From contig CACWHI010000014.1 of the NCBI GenBank assembly GCA_902760595.1, positions 1 through 44,122 of the forward strand: a stretch of DNA of 44,122 nucleotides, read 5' to 3'. The stretch is from an uncultured Eubacteriales bacterium (GTDB taxonomy: Bacteria > Bacillota > Clostridia > Christensenellales > Aristaeellaceae). Below are positions 7,872 through 16,601 of the stretch, in pieces; the first letter of the stretch is position 1; each line of letters begins with the position of its first letter. The position numbers were made by a program, and so were the translations under genes. The notes under the pieces are model-generated. The model saw only the letters and a list, made by a program, of their open reading frames with translations, was not told the origin of the DNA and did no database searches.

Positions 7872-8546
7872 TTACGATTCCTCCAGGCGGATGAGCGCGC
7901 CGTCCTGCATGGCGTACAGCTGCAGGCGCGTCACGAAAGCGTCCGGCTTGTCCACGCCGGCGAGGCCCGCCAGCACGCTCAGAAACAGATCCGGCTTCAG
8001 CGTGCCGGCCTCACAGAGCGCCAGCGTGGCGCAGACGGTGTGCGGCCCCATCGCCTGCGCCTCATAGATCATGGGGCGCACGTCGCAGGGCTTCTCACCC
8101 GTCTTCGTCTTGCGTACAGCCGGCAGCGTGTCCGCCGCCAGCATGCCCGGAAGCGCGGCGACACAGGCCGCCGACGCCTGCTGTTCTTCGTCCAGGTCCA
8201 TCAGGTACCGGGCCGCCCGGAGCAGGGCCATTGGCGCGGCGTGCTCGTCCGGCAGGGCCCGCGCCGCGCGGCAGCGCAGGTCCGGCGGCAGCGCCGCGTT
8301 CAGACGCTCCTGAAAGGCTTCCGGCGTGATCTCTTCTCCCACCGGCACCTCAATGATCTCGCGCAGTCCCGGCATGCCCAGGGACAGCGGCGCGGCAGCG
8401 TTCAAAAGCATGTGCGGGTTGAAGCCCTGGGAATACCGCACGGGCAGACCGCTGCGGCGCAGCGCCCGCTGCATGGTGCGCATCAGGTCCAGGTGCCCGG
8501 TAAAGCGGATACGCGCGCCTTTTTCCATTGTCAGCCAGATCTTCAT
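7872..8546 (-). CDS. TIGR03936/DUF2344 radical-SAM-associated protein
   Basis: 224 residues from the ATG at 8546, whose ATGA overlaps the stop of the upstream radical-SAM gene; a GTG nine bases earlier is possible but less typical. The N-terminus (KIWLTMEKGARIRFTGHLD, then LMRTMQRALRRSGLP) is characteristic of DUF2344. The family regularly accompanies TIGR03960 B12-binding radical-SAM proteins, sometimes fused to them, in Firmicutes. The molecular reaction of the pair is not established. Confidence 0.9.
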   Translation of the reverse strand: MKIWLTMEKGARIRFTGHLDLMRTMQRALRRSGLPVRYSQGFNPHMLLNAAAPLSLGMPGLREIIEVPVGEEITPEAFQERLNAALPPDLRCRAARALPDEHAAPMALLRAARYLMDLDEEQQASAACVAALPGMLAADTLPAVRKTKTGEKPCDVRPMIYEAQAMGPHTVCATLALCEAGTLKPDLFLSVLAGLAGVDKPDAFVTRLQLYAMQDGALIRLEES

Positions 8547-10390
8547 ACGTTGCACAACCCTTCATAGCGCTGGAGCCCGCAGCCGTTGCAGCCCTTGCGG
8601 CAGTCCTTCGTGGTCTGGGCCTTTTTCGCGCGCTCGTTTTCCAGCTGCAGGTAGCGCTGGGTCACGCCCATATCGATGAAAGCCCAGGGCAGCAGCTCGT
8701 CGTAGGGGCGCTCCCGGTTGGCGTAGAAGGCGGTATCCAGGCCGCACTTCTCAAAGGCCTTCAGCCAGACGTCGTATTTGAAATGCTCGGACCAGCCGTC
8801 CAAGATGCAGCCGTCCCGCCAGGCGGTGTAGATCACCTCACCCACGCGCCGGTCTCCGCGGGAGATGCACGCCTCCAGGAAGGAGAGACTCGGGTCGTGC
8901 CAGTTGAAGGTGACCCCCTTCATCTTGAGGTAATCTCGCAGGTGGCTCTGCTTTTCCATGACGGTCCCGATGCTGTCCTGCGCCGCCCACTGGAAGGGCG
9001 TGAAGGGCTTGGGCACGAACACGGAGGCGCTGCAGGTGACGCGCAGCCCCTTGGCCCGGCGCTCCTTGGGGATCGAATAATAGGCGCTGACCACCTTGCG
9101 GGCCAGGTCGCCGATGCCGCGCAGGTCCTCGTCCGTCTCGGTGGGCAGGCCGGTCATGAAATACAGCTTGACGGTGCTGTAGCCGCTGTCGAAGGCGTCG
9201 GTGACGGAGCGGAGCACGTCCTCCTCGGTGACGCCCTTGTTGATGACGTCGCGCAGACGCTGGGTGCCGGCCTCCACGGCTACGGTCAGGCCGCTCTTGT
9301 GCACGCGGGAGAGCTCCTCCAGGGACTGCTTGACCAGGTTGTCCACGCGCATGGAGGGCAGGGACACGCTGACGCGCTTCTCCTGGAAGCGGTCCATCAG
9401 GGCCACGATCAGCTCCTTCAGGCAGGAATAGTCGCCGCTGGACAGCGAGGACAGGGACATCTCCTCGTAACCGGTAGCGGCTTCCAGCTTTTCCGCCAGC
9501 TCGATGATGCGGTCCATGCTGCGCTCGCGGACGGGCCGGTAGATCATGCCCGCCTGGCAGAAGCGGCAGCCGCGGGTGCAGCCGCGCATGATCTCCAGCA
9601 CGATGCGGTCGAACACGATGTCCGTGTAAGGCACCGGGAAGGTGTCCGGGTAAAACGCGTTGGAGAAATCCTTCAGGATACGGCGGCGCACCGTTTCCGG
9701 CGCTCGCTCATCCGTGCGCGTGAAGGCGCTCAGCGTGCCGTCCGCGTGATAGGACGGCTCATAGAATCGCGGCACGTATACGCCCTCGATCTGCGCCAGG
9801 CGCATGAGGGTCTCGCTGCGGGAGAGTCCCTCCTTCCTGCAGGCGTGCAGCGTGTCCAGGAACTCCACCATCATCTCTTCGCCGTCGCCGATCTGGAAGG
9901 CGTCAAAGAATGCGGCCAGCGGCTCCGGGTTGCAGGCGCAGGGCCCGCCGGCGAACACCAGCGGGTCGTTCTCCCCGCGGTCCGCCGCGCGCACGGGCAC
10001 GTGGCCCAGGTCCAGCATGTCCAGGATGTTGGTGTAGCTCATCTCGTACTGCAGGCTGAAGCCGATCACGTCGAACTCGTTGAGCCCCTTCCGGCTTTCC
10101 AGCGAAAACAGCGGGATCTGCTTTTCCTTCAGCCCCGCGCGGAAGTCCACCCAGGGCATAAAAACACGCTCGCAGCTCATGTAGGGCAGCGAGTTGATCA
10201 GGCTCACCAGGATCTTCATGCCCAGGTAGGACATGCCGATCTCATACGTGTCCGCGAAGCAGAACGCGAAGTGCATCTCCGCCTCGTTCCAGGGGCGTAC
10301 CTGCGTATTCATTTCCCCGCCCGTATACCTGGCGGGCTTCTCCACCTTTTCCAACAGCTTTTCGATCGCTCGTTCCTGTGCCGGATCCAC
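8543..10390 (-). CDS. TIGR03960 family B12-binding-domain radical SAM protein
   Basis: 615 residues. The N-terminal half resembles a cobalamin-binding radical-SAM architecture (segment FADTYEIGMSYLGMKIL near 45-61). The radical-SAM cluster motif is RGCTRGCRFCQAGM near 266-280 (CxxxCxxC). A C-terminal Cys-rich tail (CRKGCNGCGLQRYEGLC) may bind a second metal centre (inference). GTG start with GGAGG seven bases upstream. First gene of a three-gene operon with DUF2344 and RNase E/G; in many Firmicutes this trio precedes the L21/L27 ribosomal genes, which are not present here. Confidence 0.92.
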   Translation of the reverse strand: MDPAQERAIEKLLEKVEKPARYTGGEMNTQVRPWNEAEMHFAFCFADTYEIGMSYLGMKILVSLINSLPYMSCERVFMPWVDFRAGLKEKQIPLFSLESRKGLNEFDVIGFSLQYEMSYTNILDMLDLGHVPVRAADRGENDPLVFAGGPCACNPEPLAAFFDAFQIGDGEEMMVEFLDTLHACRKEGLSRSETLMRLAQIEGVYVPRFYEPSYHADGTLSAFTRTDERAPETVRRRILKDFSNAFYPDTFPVPYTDIVFDRIVLEIMRGCTRGCRFCQAGMIYRPVRERSMDRIIELAEKLEAATGYEEMSLSSLSSGDYSCLKELIVALMDRFQEKRVSVSLPSMRVDNLVKQSLEELSRVHKSGLTVAVEAGTQRLRDVINKGVTEEDVLRSVTDAFDSGYSTVKLYFMTGLPTETDEDLRGIGDLARKVVSAYYSIPKERRAKGLRVTCSASVFVPKPFTPFQWAAQDSIGTVMEKQSHLRDYLKMKGVTFNWHDPSLSFLEACISRGDRRVGEVIYTAWRDGCILDGWSEHFKYDVWLKAFEKCGLDTAFYANRERPYDELLPWAFIDMGVTQRYLQLENERAKKAQTTKDCRKGCNGCGLQRYEGLCNV

Positions 10391-10421
10391 CGCAATACCT
10401 CCGATACCGTAATACGAGCGT

Positions 10422-10450
10422 ATTCTAACACGAAAGCCGGGGTTTGTCCA
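10422..10450 (-). promoter_or_regulatory. Promoter of the radical-SAM/RNase operon
   Basis: Minus-strand TGGACA (10445-10450) and TAGAAT (10422-10427) with 17-base spacing, about 35 bases before the GTG start. The -35 lies inside the hairpin at 10435-10468. Confidence 0.75.
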
Positions 10451-10468
10451 TGAAAATGGTCCCCGGCT
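10435..10468 (-). terminator. Hairpin, probable terminator of the ABC transporter operon
   Basis: Outer stem AGCCGGGG/CCCCGGCT (10435-10442 with 10461-10468) and inner CCAT/ATGG around a GAAA loop. The minus-strand tail CTTTCGTG is only moderately T-rich, so termination may be partial. It lies 20 bases after the ATPase stop. Confidence 0.55.
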
Positions 10469-10487
10469 GATAGAATGATGTATTTGA

Positions 10488-11210
10488 TTATAAGACCTTC
10501 GCCAGGAAGGAGCGGAGACGCTCGTTCTGCGGGCTGCCGAAGATCTGCAGGGGCGTGCCCTGCTCGAGGAGCTTGCCCTCGTCCAGGAAGACCACGCGGT
10601 GCGCGACTTCGCGGGCGAAGCCCATTTCGTGGGTCACGACCACCATGGTCATGCCCTGCTGGGCCAGGCGCTTCATGACGTCCAGCACCTCGCCGACCAT
10701 TTCCGGGTCCAGGGCGGAGGTGGGCTCATCGAAGAGCAGCACCTCGGGATTCATGCAGAGGGCGCGGACGATGGCCACGCGCTGCTTCTGGCCGCCGGAC
10801 AGCTGGGCGGGATAGCTGGCCGCCTTGTCCTGCAGGCCGACGCGCCCCAGAAGCTCCATGGCCTTCTTTTCGGCGTCCGCCTTGCTCAGCTTCCCGGTGC
10901 GCACGGGGGCCAGGGTGATGTTGTTCATGATCGTCATGTTGGGGAAGAGGTTGAAGTGCTGGAACACCATGCCCATCTTCTGCCGCATGAGGTTGATATC
11001 CGTTTTCGGGTCGGTCATGGACACGCCGTCGAAGAGGATCTCGCCGGAGGTGGGCGTTTCCAGCATGTTCAGGCAGCGCAGGAACGTGGATTTGCCGGAG
11101 CCGGACGGCCCGATCACCACGACGCACTCGCCCTTGTCGATGTGCTCGGACACGCCGTCCAGCACCACCAGGTCGCCGAAGCGCTTGGTCAGGTTTTTAA
11201 CGTCGATCAC
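10488..11210 (-). CDS. Polar amino acid ABC transporter ATP-binding protein (GlnQ-like)
   Basis: 240 residues, standard length. Walker [10 protein letters not shown] (34-42), Q-loop Q84, signature LSGGQ (137-141), Walker B VLLFDEP (D161, E162), and a switch histidine in VVTHEMGFA. It powers import of an amino acid through the adjoining permease at the membrane. It overlaps the permease end by 14 bases. Order argG, binding protein, permease, ATPase on one strand. Confidence 0.95.
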   Translation of the reverse strand: MIDVKNLTKRFGDLVVLDGVSEHIDKGECVVVIGPSGSGKSTFLRCLNMLETPTSGEILFDGVSMTDPKTDINLMRQKMGMVFQHFNLFPNMTIMNNITLAPVRTGKLSKADAEKKAMELLGRVGLQDKAASYPAQLSGGQKQRVAIVRALCMNPEVLLFDEPTSALDPEMVGEVLDVMKRLAQQGMTMVVVTHEMGFAREVAHRVVFLDEGKLLEQGTPLQIFGSPQNERLRSFLAKVL

Positions 11211-11961
11211 TGGCCCTCAGCCTCCTTTCAAAGATCCCCAGCAGCCAGGTGAACAGCAGGACCAGCACCAGGTAGATAAAGGCCGCCCCCAGGAAGGGGA
11301 ACATGGCCTCGTAGGTGCGGCTGATAACGCCGCGGGCGGCGTAGATCAGCTCCTTGCCGCCGATAACGCTGATCAGGGAGGTGTCCTTAAGCAGCACGAT
11401 GAACTCGTTGCCCAGGGAGGGCAGGATCGCCTTGATGGCCTGCGGAACGATGATAAAGCGCATGGTATCCGTATAGTTCAGGCCCAGGCTGCGCCCGGCC
11501 TCCATCTGCCCCGCGTCCACGGACATCAGGCCGCCGCGGATGATCTCGGAGGTGTACGCGCCGGAGTTGATGCCCAGCGTCAGCGCGCCGACCATCGCGA
11601 AATCCTTGCTGGACGAGAAAATGACGAAGCCCATGATCATCAGCTGCACCATCATGGGCGTACCGCGGATGATGGTGACGTACACCTGGAATATCCCGTT
11701 CAGGATGCCCAGGAATACGTTTTTCCTGCCCGGGCGCTGCTGGTCGTGCGCCGTGCGGACGATGGCCACGATCAGGCCGAGGATGATGCCGATCAGCAGC
11801 GCGATGGCCGTCACGTACAGGGTCGTCTTGACACCGTTCAGGTACTGCTGCCAGCGATCCTTATAGATGAACGCCTGATAAAAATACACGTAGGTGCGCT
11901 GCCAGAGCGACACGGGCTCGCCGGCCTTCAGCAGGGCGCTCCAGGCTTCAAACTGCTCCAA
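11197..11961 (-). CDS. Polar amino acid ABC transporter permease (His/Glu/Gln/Arg type)
   Basis: 254 residues. After a hydrophilic N-terminal stretch the BPD_transp_1 domain has about five membrane helices (starting near 50). The EAA loop is visible in [20 protein letters not shown]. Start appears to be TTG at 11961; the ribosome site (GGTGAAGTGA) is weak and no ATG lies nearby, so translation may depend on coupling. Homodimer expected. Confidence 0.92.
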   Translation of the reverse strand: MEQFEAWSALLKAGEPVSLWQRTYVYFYQAFIYKDRWQQYLNGVKTTLYVTAIALLIGIILGLIVAIVRTAHDQQRPGRKNVFLGILNGIFQVYVTIIRGTPMMVQLMIMGFVIFSSSKDFAMVGALTLGINSGAYTSEIIRGGLMSVDAGQMEAGRSLGLNYTDTMRFIIVPQAIKAILPSLGNEFIVLLKDTSLISVIGGKELIYAARGVISRTYEAMFPFLGAAFIYLVLVLLFTWLLGIFERRLRASDRR

Positions 11962-12023
11962 ATCACTTCACCGCCTGTTACTGTTCATTCGTGTAGACGA
12001 GAAACCGCTTTATTGCGCGAAAC

Positions 12024-12063
12024 GGACAGAGGACCGGTCGTTCGCCGGCCGGCTCCTCTGTCC
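12024..12063 (-). terminator. Stable intercistronic hairpin between binding protein and permease
   Basis: Perfect 10-bp stem GGACAGAGGA/TCCTCTGTCC (12024-12033 with 12054-12063) with further CCGG pairing inside. There is no T-run, so it fits mRNA stabilisation or attenuation that lets the binding protein be made in excess, as is usual for ABC importers. Confidence 0.6.
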
Positions 12064-12087
12064 GCGATGATCAGAGAGATCAAAGGA

Positions 12088-12846
12088 TCATTCATTCCAC
12101 TTGAGGATGATCTGTTCGATGGTGCCGTCGTCCACCAGCTCCTTCAGCGCGGCGTTCATCGCGTCGAGGAGGCCGGCGTCCTGCTTGTAGACGCCGAAGG
12201 CGAAGCCTTCCGTCTCATAGGTGGTCTGGACCATGGTCAGCTCGGGATGGAGCGCGACATAGGCCTTGCCCACCGCGTCGTCCAGCACGATGCAGTCCAC
12301 CTGGTCGTTCAGCAGGGCCTGGAAGGCCAGGGAGTAGGTATCGTACGCGGTCACCTTGTCCTCGCCGAAGTCGTCTTCCACCAGGCCCTGGCCGGTGGTG
12401 CCGGCCTGTACGCCGATGGCCTGCTCGCCCAGGTTGTCCATGCTGATATCCTTGCCGGTCTTGAACACGATGGCCTGCTGGATGTAGGTGTAGACGTCGG
12501 TGAAGTCAAAGGCCTTCTTGCGCTCTTCCGCCTTTTCGCCCGTCGCGGTCACGCCGGAGACGACCAGGTCGGTCTTGCCCAGCTGCGCGGCCAGCAGCGC
12601 GGAGGTGAAGTCCATGGGAACGGCTTCGACCTCGAGGCCCAGCTTTTCGCCGATCAGGGCCATGATGTCGGGCTCGATGCCGATGATGTTGTCGTTGTCG
12701 TCGCGGCTCTCAAAGGGCGGGAAGTCCGGGGAGGTGGCATAGGTCAGCTTGCCGGGCTCGATGGTGGTAAACGCGGCTTCAGCAAACGCGCTGACGGCGC
12801 ACAGCGCCAGGGACAGGGCACATACGAGAGCGATCAGTTTCTTCAT
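12088..12846 (-). CDS. Amino acid ABC transporter substrate-binding protein
   Basis: 252 residues, SBP_bac_3 family. Secretory signal peptide with SPase I-like site AFA-E (after residue 22); C16 does not sit in a standard lipobox. The mature start (LTYATSPDFPPFE) is typical of the family. Conserved segments include GIEPDIMALIGEKLGL and VQAGTTGQGLVEDDF. Ligand is unknown; argG 13 bases upstream favours arginine, citrulline or aspartate (inference). Confidence 0.93.
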   Translation of the reverse strand: MKKLIALVCALSLALCAVSAFAEAAFTTIEPGKLTYATSPDFPPFESRDDNDNIIGIEPDIMALIGEKLGLEVEAVPMDFTSALLAAQLGKTDLVVSGVTATGEKAEERKKAFDFTDVYTYIQQAIVFKTGKDISMDNLGEQAIGVQAGTTGQGLVEDDFGEDKVTAYDTYSLAFQALLNDQVDCIVLDDAVGKAYVALHPELTMVQTTYETEGFAFGVYKQDAGLLDAMNAALKELVDDGTIEQIILKWNE

Positions 12847-12859
12847 GGTCTTATCCTCC

Positions 12860-14083
12860 TTATTTTTCGTTGGCTTTATTGACGTTTGCCTGCACCTTGA
12901 TGGGCAGACCGTACAGCGTGATGAAGCCGGCGGAATCCTTCTGGTTGTAGTCGGAAGCGCCGAAGGTGGCGATGTTCTCGGAATAGAGGCTCCAGGGGCT
13001 CCATACGCCGGCCTTGATGATGTTGCCCTTGTAGAGCTTCAGGCGTACCTTGCCGGTCACGTGCTCCTGGGTCTTGGTCACGAAGGCGGACAGGGCCTCG
13101 CGCAGCGGGGTGAACCACTGGCCGTTGTACACCAGCTCCGCGAAGGTGATGGACAGGCGCTGCTTCTCGTGCAGGGTCATCTTGTCCAGGCAGACGCTCT
13201 CCAGGTATTCGTGCGCCTTGTACAGGATGGTGCCGCCGGGGGTCTCGTACACGCCGCGGCACTTCATGCCCACCAAGCGGTTCTCCACGATATCCAGCAG
13301 GCCGATGCCGTTCTTGCCGCCCAGCTCGTTGAGCTTCAGGATGATCTCCTTGGTGCTCAGCTTCTGGCCGTCCAGGGCCACCGGAACGCCCTGCTCGAAT
13401 TCCAGCTCAATGTAGGTGGGCTCGTCGGGCGCGGCGATGGGGGAAACGCCCATCTCCAGGAAGCCGGGCTTCTCGTACTGGGGCTCGTTGCCAGTGTCCT
13501 CCAGGTCCAGGCCCTCATGGCTCAGGTGCCAGAGGTTCTTGTCCTTGGAGTAGTTGGTCTCGCGGTTGATCTTCAGCGGCACGTTGTGCGCTTCCGCGTA
13601 GTCGATCTCCTCCTCGCGGGACTGGATGCTCCACTCGCGCCAGGGGGCGATGATCTTCATGTCGGGGGCGAAATGCTTGATGGCCAGCTCGAAGCGGACC
13701 TGGTCGTTGCCCTTGCCGGTGCAGCCGTGGCAGATAGCGTCCGCGCCTTCCTTCAGCGCGATGTCCACCAGGCCCTTGGCGATGCAGGGACGCGCCGTGC
13801 TGGTGCCCAGCAGGTACTCCTCGTACACCGCGCCGGCCTGCATGGTGGGGATGATGTAGTCGTTCACGTACTCGTCCGTCAGGTCCAGCACGTACAGCTT
13901 GCTGGCGCCGGTCTTGAGGGCCTTTTCCTCCAGGCCTTCCAGCTCGTCAGCCTGGCCCACGTTGCCGGAAACGGCGATGATCTCGGGATTATTGTAGTTT
14001 TCCTTCAGCCAGGGGATGATGATGGATGTATCCAATCCGCCGCTGTAGGCGAGTACGACCTTCTTGATGCCTTCCTTGCTCAT
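12860..14083 (-). CDS. argG: Argininosuccinate synthase
   Basis: 407 residues, full length. Joins citrulline and aspartate with ATP to give argininosuccinate in the cytosol. ATP-binding P-loop AYSGGLDTS (12-20), conserved [25 protein letters not shown] and APWREW are all intact. ATG start follows AGGAGG. argH is not in the window. It is the first gene of a likely operon with an amino acid importer, which suggests that exogenous substrate feeds arginine synthesis or that both respond to arginine. Confidence 0.98.
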   Translation of the reverse strand: MSKEGIKKVVLAYSGGLDTSIIIPWLKENYNNPEIIAVSGNVGQADELEGLEEKALKTGASKLYVLDLTDEYVNDYIIPTMQAGAVYEEYLLGTSTARPCIAKGLVDIALKEGADAICHGCTGKGNDQVRFELAIKHFAPDMKIIAPWREWSIQSREEEIDYAEAHNVPLKINRETNYSKDKNLWHLSHEGLDLEDTGNEPQYEKPGFLEMGVSPIAAPDEPTYIELEFEQGVPVALDGQKLSTKEIILKLNELGGKNGIGLLDIVENRLVGMKCRGVYETPGGTILYKAHEYLESVCLDKMTLHEKQRLSITFAELVYNGQWFTPLREALSAFVTKTQEHVTGKVRLKLYKGNIIKAGVWSPWSLYSENIATFGASDYNQKDSAGFITLYGLPIKVQANVNKANEK

Positions 14084-14125
14084 ACTTCGTTCTTCCTCCT
14101 TCGTTCGCTAACAAAGTATGCGCAT

Positions 14126-14153
14126 ATTATACACGATACTTTCCGCTTGTCAA
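14126..14153 (-). promoter_or_regulatory. Promoter of argG operon
   Basis: Minus-strand TTGACA (14148-14153) and TATAAT (14126-14131), both perfect, spacer 16. Located about 45 bases before the argG ATG. Confidence 0.92.
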
Positions 14154-14161
14154 GCCTTTTT

Positions 14162-14221
14162 ATGAATTTTATTCAAAAATATTCGGCATATCCTGCATAA
14201 TATACCGCATATTATGCATAT
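14162..14221. promoter_or_regulatory. Operator-like palindromes upstream of argG promoter
   Basis: TGAAT-TTT-ATTCA (14163-14175) resembles the core of an ARG box bound by ArgR/AhrC, though the half-sites are one base closer than in the common spacing. About 20 bases further, TGCATAATAT-ACCGC-ATATTATGCA (14195-14219) is a perfect 10-bp inverted repeat. Both lie just upstream of the argG -35 on the minus strand. ArgR binding is inference. Confidence 0.5.
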
Positions 14222-14289
14222 TGCGGTTTTCCCTGCCAATTTATCGGGACAGCGGAACAGGGCGGTCCTCATCAAAGCCGCATCGGCGT

Positions 14290-14319
14290 TTTACAGAAGC
14301 TGCCAATATATGCTATACT
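14290..14319 (+). promoter_or_regulatory. Promoter of the AlkD-like operon
   Basis: TTTACA (14290-14295) and TATACT (14314-14319), spacer 18, about 50 bases before the ATG at 14368. Confidence 0.75.
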
Positions 14320-14367
14320 GTTCCGGAAGCTTTACGGCAGACCGACCGGGCGCCGGGTGGAGGGACG

Positions 14368-15084
14368 ATGATCAGGGACGAGATCGGGGCAGAGCTGCAC
14401 AGGCATCAGGATATAAAGTACCGGGACTTTCAGGTGAGGCTGATCCCCACCGTGGACCCCGGCACGGTGATCGGCGTGCGGACGCCCGAGCTGCGGGCGC
14501 TGGCCAGGCGGCTGAAGGACCGTGCCGATATCCGGGACTTCCTGGACGACCTTCCTCACGGCACGTTTGACGAAAACCAGCTGCACGCGTTCATCATCTC
14601 GGAGATCAGAGATTATGCCGCCTGCCTGGAGGCGGTGGAGCGCTTCCTGCCTTACGTCGACAACTGGGCCACCTGCGACCAGCTGTCGCCGAAGGTGTTC
14701 GGGAAGCACCGGGCCGAGCTGCTGACGCCCATCAAACGGTGGATCGCTGACGGGAGGACCTACACGGTCCGCTTCGGGATCGGCATGCTGATGCAGCATT
14801 TTCTGGACGGGGATTTCGACCCGGCGTATCCGGCGCTGGTCGCCTCCGTGCGCTCGGAAGAGTACTACGTCCGGATGATGATCGCCTGGTACTTCGCCAC
14901 GGCCCTGGCCAAGCAGTACGACGCGGCGCTCCCGTACCTGGAGGAGCGGCGGCTCGACCCCTGGACGCACCGCCAGACCATCCGGAAGGCTCTGGAAAGC
15001 TATCGCGTCTCCCCGGAGCATAAGGCGTACCTGCGCGGCCTGGCGGACAAGAAATACGATGAAAGAGTGAGGAACGTCCGATGA
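14368..15084 (+). CDS. DNA alkylation repair protein (AlkD-like HEAT-repeat family)
   Basis: 238 residues. AlkD-type glycosylases remove alkylated bases using stacked HEAT-like helices. The segments [31 protein letters not shown] and [15 protein letters not shown] follow the family pattern, including the WATCD aspartate region. The start is the ATG at 14368, with GGTGGAGGG just upstream; the frame is open further upstream, but that part contains the promoter. Stop overlaps the next gene by ATGA. Confidence 0.9.
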   Translation: MIRDEIGAELHRHQDIKYRDFQVRLIPTVDPGTVIGVRTPELRALARRLKDRADIRDFLDDLPHGTFDENQLHAFIISEIRDYAACLEAVERFLPYVDNWATCDQLSPKVFGKHRAELLTPIKRWIADGRTYTVRFGIGMLMQHFLDGDFDPAYPALVASVRSEEYYVRMMIAWYFATALAKQYDAALPYLEERRLDPWTHRQTIRKALESYRVSPEHKAYLRGLADKKYDERVRNVR

Positions 15085-15695
15085 ATCAGAAGGAAAGGAT
15101 GCTGGCCGGCCTGCCCTACAAGGCGTGGCTGGACGGGCTGAGCGAGGAACGGCTGGAAAACAAAAAGCGCGTCTACCGCTATAATCACCTACCGCCCGAG
15201 GCGCTGGAGGAGCAGGACGCCCTGATCCGGCAGATCCTCGGCAGGACGGGAAAAACGGTGCATATCGAGGCGCCGTTCCACTGCGACTACGGCTATAATA
15301 TCGAGGTCGGCGAGAACTTTTTCGCGAACTACAACCTGGTCATCCTCGACGTCGGCAGGGTCACGATCGGGAAAAACGCGCAGATCGCGCCGAACGTCGC
15401 CATCTATACCGCCGGACACCCGATCCACCCGGATTCCCGGAATTCCGGCTATGAGTACGGAATCCCCGTCACCATCGGCGATAACGTGTGGATCGGGGGA
15501 AACGTGTGCGTCATGCCCGGGGTGACCATCGGCAGCAACGTCGTCATCGGCGCCGGCAGCGTCGTCACGCGGGACATCCCGGATAACGTGATCGCCGCCG
15601 GGAACCCCTGCCGGGTGATCCGTGAGATCACGGAGGCCGACCGGGATTATTATTATAAGGACCGCAGGTTCGATGTGGATGATTATGTCCCGTGA
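15081..15695 (+). CDS. Sugar O-acetyltransferase (maltose/galactoside acetyltransferase family)
   Basis: 204 residues of the LacA/Maa/NodL group, which transfers acetyl from acetyl-CoA to a sugar hydroxyl. The N-terminal Mac domain ([17 protein letters not shown]) is followed by left-handed beta-helix hexapeptide repeats. The catalytic His region is [17 protein letters not shown], and the cofactor end [11 protein letters not shown] is intact. Starts by ATGA overlap with the repair gene, so the two are translationally coupled. Acceptor sugar unknown. Confidence 0.93.
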   Translation: MNQKERMLAGLPYKAWLDGLSEERLENKKRVYRYNHLPPEALEEQDALIRQILGRTGKTVHIEAPFHCDYGYNIEVGENFFANYNLVILDVGRVTIGKNAQIAPNVAIYTAGHPIHPDSRNSGYEYGIPVTIGDNVWIGGNVCVMPGVTIGSNVVIGAGSVVTRDIPDNVIAAGNPCRVIREITEADRDYYYKDRRFDVDDYVP

Positions 15696-16149
15696 CCCGG
15701 GCACCGGGGCCGGAGGAAAGCGTCCGGGCAGCCTGAAAGAAGGAAATGTCAGGTTCCGGCACACGAACCGGCCGGGGTTCCTGCTGGGGTTCGTCGATTT
15801 CTTCACGGCGGGGCTCTTCTTTCTGTTCTATATGCCCCTGGGCGGGCTGCAGGACGAGCTGGACGCGATCCTGGGCAGGCGGACGCAGCGCTACTGGCAG
15901 GCGTACCTGCTGGGCATCCCGACGCTGTTCATTTACCCGCTGATCTGGATGAGCCGGATCGCGGAGGAGCTGAAGGAAATCGCCATCGGAATGGGCATCG
16001 GGGGCCCGCATACCTCTTTCCGGCACATGGTGGGCTGGAACATCCTCGGCCTCCCGCTGATGGGGCCGGCGGTGGCGACATACCGCTTTTTCCGGACGCT
16101 GAACCTGATCGAGCGGCGGCTGAACGGGGAAGCGATATCGGAGCGATGA
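15679..16149 (+). CDS. Small membrane protein, DUF4234-like
   Basis: About 156 residues with three hydrophobic segments. The first two ([17 protein letters not shown] and [16 protein letters not shown]) flank a charged loop, and the third contains [18 protein letters not shown]; the arrangement resembles DUF4234. The start is uncertain among ATGs at 15673, 15679 and 15685; 15679 has AGG at ten bases. All overlap the end of the acetyltransferase gene. Third gene of the operon; function unknown. Confidence 0.7.
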   Translation: MIMSRDPGTGAGGKRPGSLKEGNVRFRHTNRPGFLLGFVDFFTAGLFFLFYMPLGGLQDELDAILGRRTQRYWQAYLLGIPTLFIYPLIWMSRIAEELKEIAIGMGIGGPHTSFRHMVGWNILGLPLMGPAVATYRFFRTLNLIERRLNGEAISER

Positions 16150-16153
16150 AGAA

Positions 16154-16175
16154 AAGGGGGCGTGTGTGCCCCCTT
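16154..16175. terminator. Bidirectional terminator between convergent genes
   Basis: Stem AAGGGGGC/GCCCCCTT (16154-16161 with 16168-16175). The minus-strand tail TTTTCTTC suits the XRE gene, whose stop overlaps the stem; the plus-strand tail is weak, with a second terminator-like hairpin at 16412-16463. Confidence 0.75.
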
Positions 16176-16404
16176 ATACGGTGGAATCCTCCACGATGCG
16201 CATGAGCTCGCTCAGGCGCAGGCCCAGGGCGTCCGCGATGCGCCAGAGGGTGTCCACGGCGGCGTCCTTCGCGCCGGCCTCGATCATGGCCAGGTGGCTG
16301 CGGGCGATCCCCGCCAGCCCGGACAGCACCTCCTGCGTCAGCCCGCGCTCCAGGCGGAGCCGGTGGATCACGCTTCCCGTCACGCGGCAGTCGTATTGCT
16401 TCAT
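16174..16404 (-). CDS. XRE-family transcriptional regulator (HTH_3)
   Basis: 76 residues, essentially a lone helix-turn-helix: VIHRLRLERGLTQEVLSGLAG, then IARSHLAMIEAGAKDAAVDT, then LWRIADALGLRLSELMRI. The start is the ATG at 16404 with AAGGAGG eight bases upstream; a TTG two codons earlier is not needed. Its ribosome-binding site lies inside a 12-bp stem (see 16412-16452), suggesting translational control. Possible target: the palindrome at 16485-16502. Confidence 0.88.
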   Translation of the reverse strand: MKQYDCRVTGSVIHRLRLERGLTQEVLSGLAGIARSHLAMIEAGAKDAAVDTLWRIADALGLRLSELMRIVEDSTV

Positions 16405-16411
16405 ATTCAAA

Positions 16412-16463
16412 GCCTCCTTATGATGTTGTGAGCTTTCGCTTCATAAGGAGGCGTGTTTTTTTT
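16412..16463. promoter_or_regulatory. 12-bp inverted repeat that hides the XRE ribosome site and forms a plus-strand terminator
   Basis: GCCTCCTTATGA (16412-16423) pairs perfectly with TCATAAGGAGGC (16441-16452), loop 17. On the minus strand the AAGGAGG of the XRE gene is entirely within the stem. On the plus strand the stem is followed by eight T residues (16456-16463), a good Rho-independent terminator for read-through from the 14368-16149 operon. Confidence 0.8.
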
Positions 16464-16484
16464 GCGAGGTATATTTGCGCTCAT

Positions 16485-16502
16485 TGTCTGCGATCGCAGA
16501 CA
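16485..16502. promoter_or_regulatory. Perfect 18-bp palindrome, probable operator
   Basis: TGTCTGCGATCGCAGACA is self-complementary over its whole length. It lies between the divergent XRE gene and the gene at 16602, just upstream of a candidate plus-strand -10 (TATGAT, 16523-16528) that lacks a good -35. An HTH dimer site is the simplest reading (inference). Confidence 0.65.
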
Positions 16503-16601
16503 GAAAAACCGCGGCCTTGCGGTATGATGACTTCATCCCAAGGATGCCGCGGAATACCGCCGCGGCCGCTCTTTGACCGTTTTGAAAGGAGCCTGAAGCA
16601 A

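Noticed and set aside
10825-12882. A long plus-strand frame opposite the ABC transporter
   Set aside because: Shadow frame; the minus strand encodes intact transporter components.
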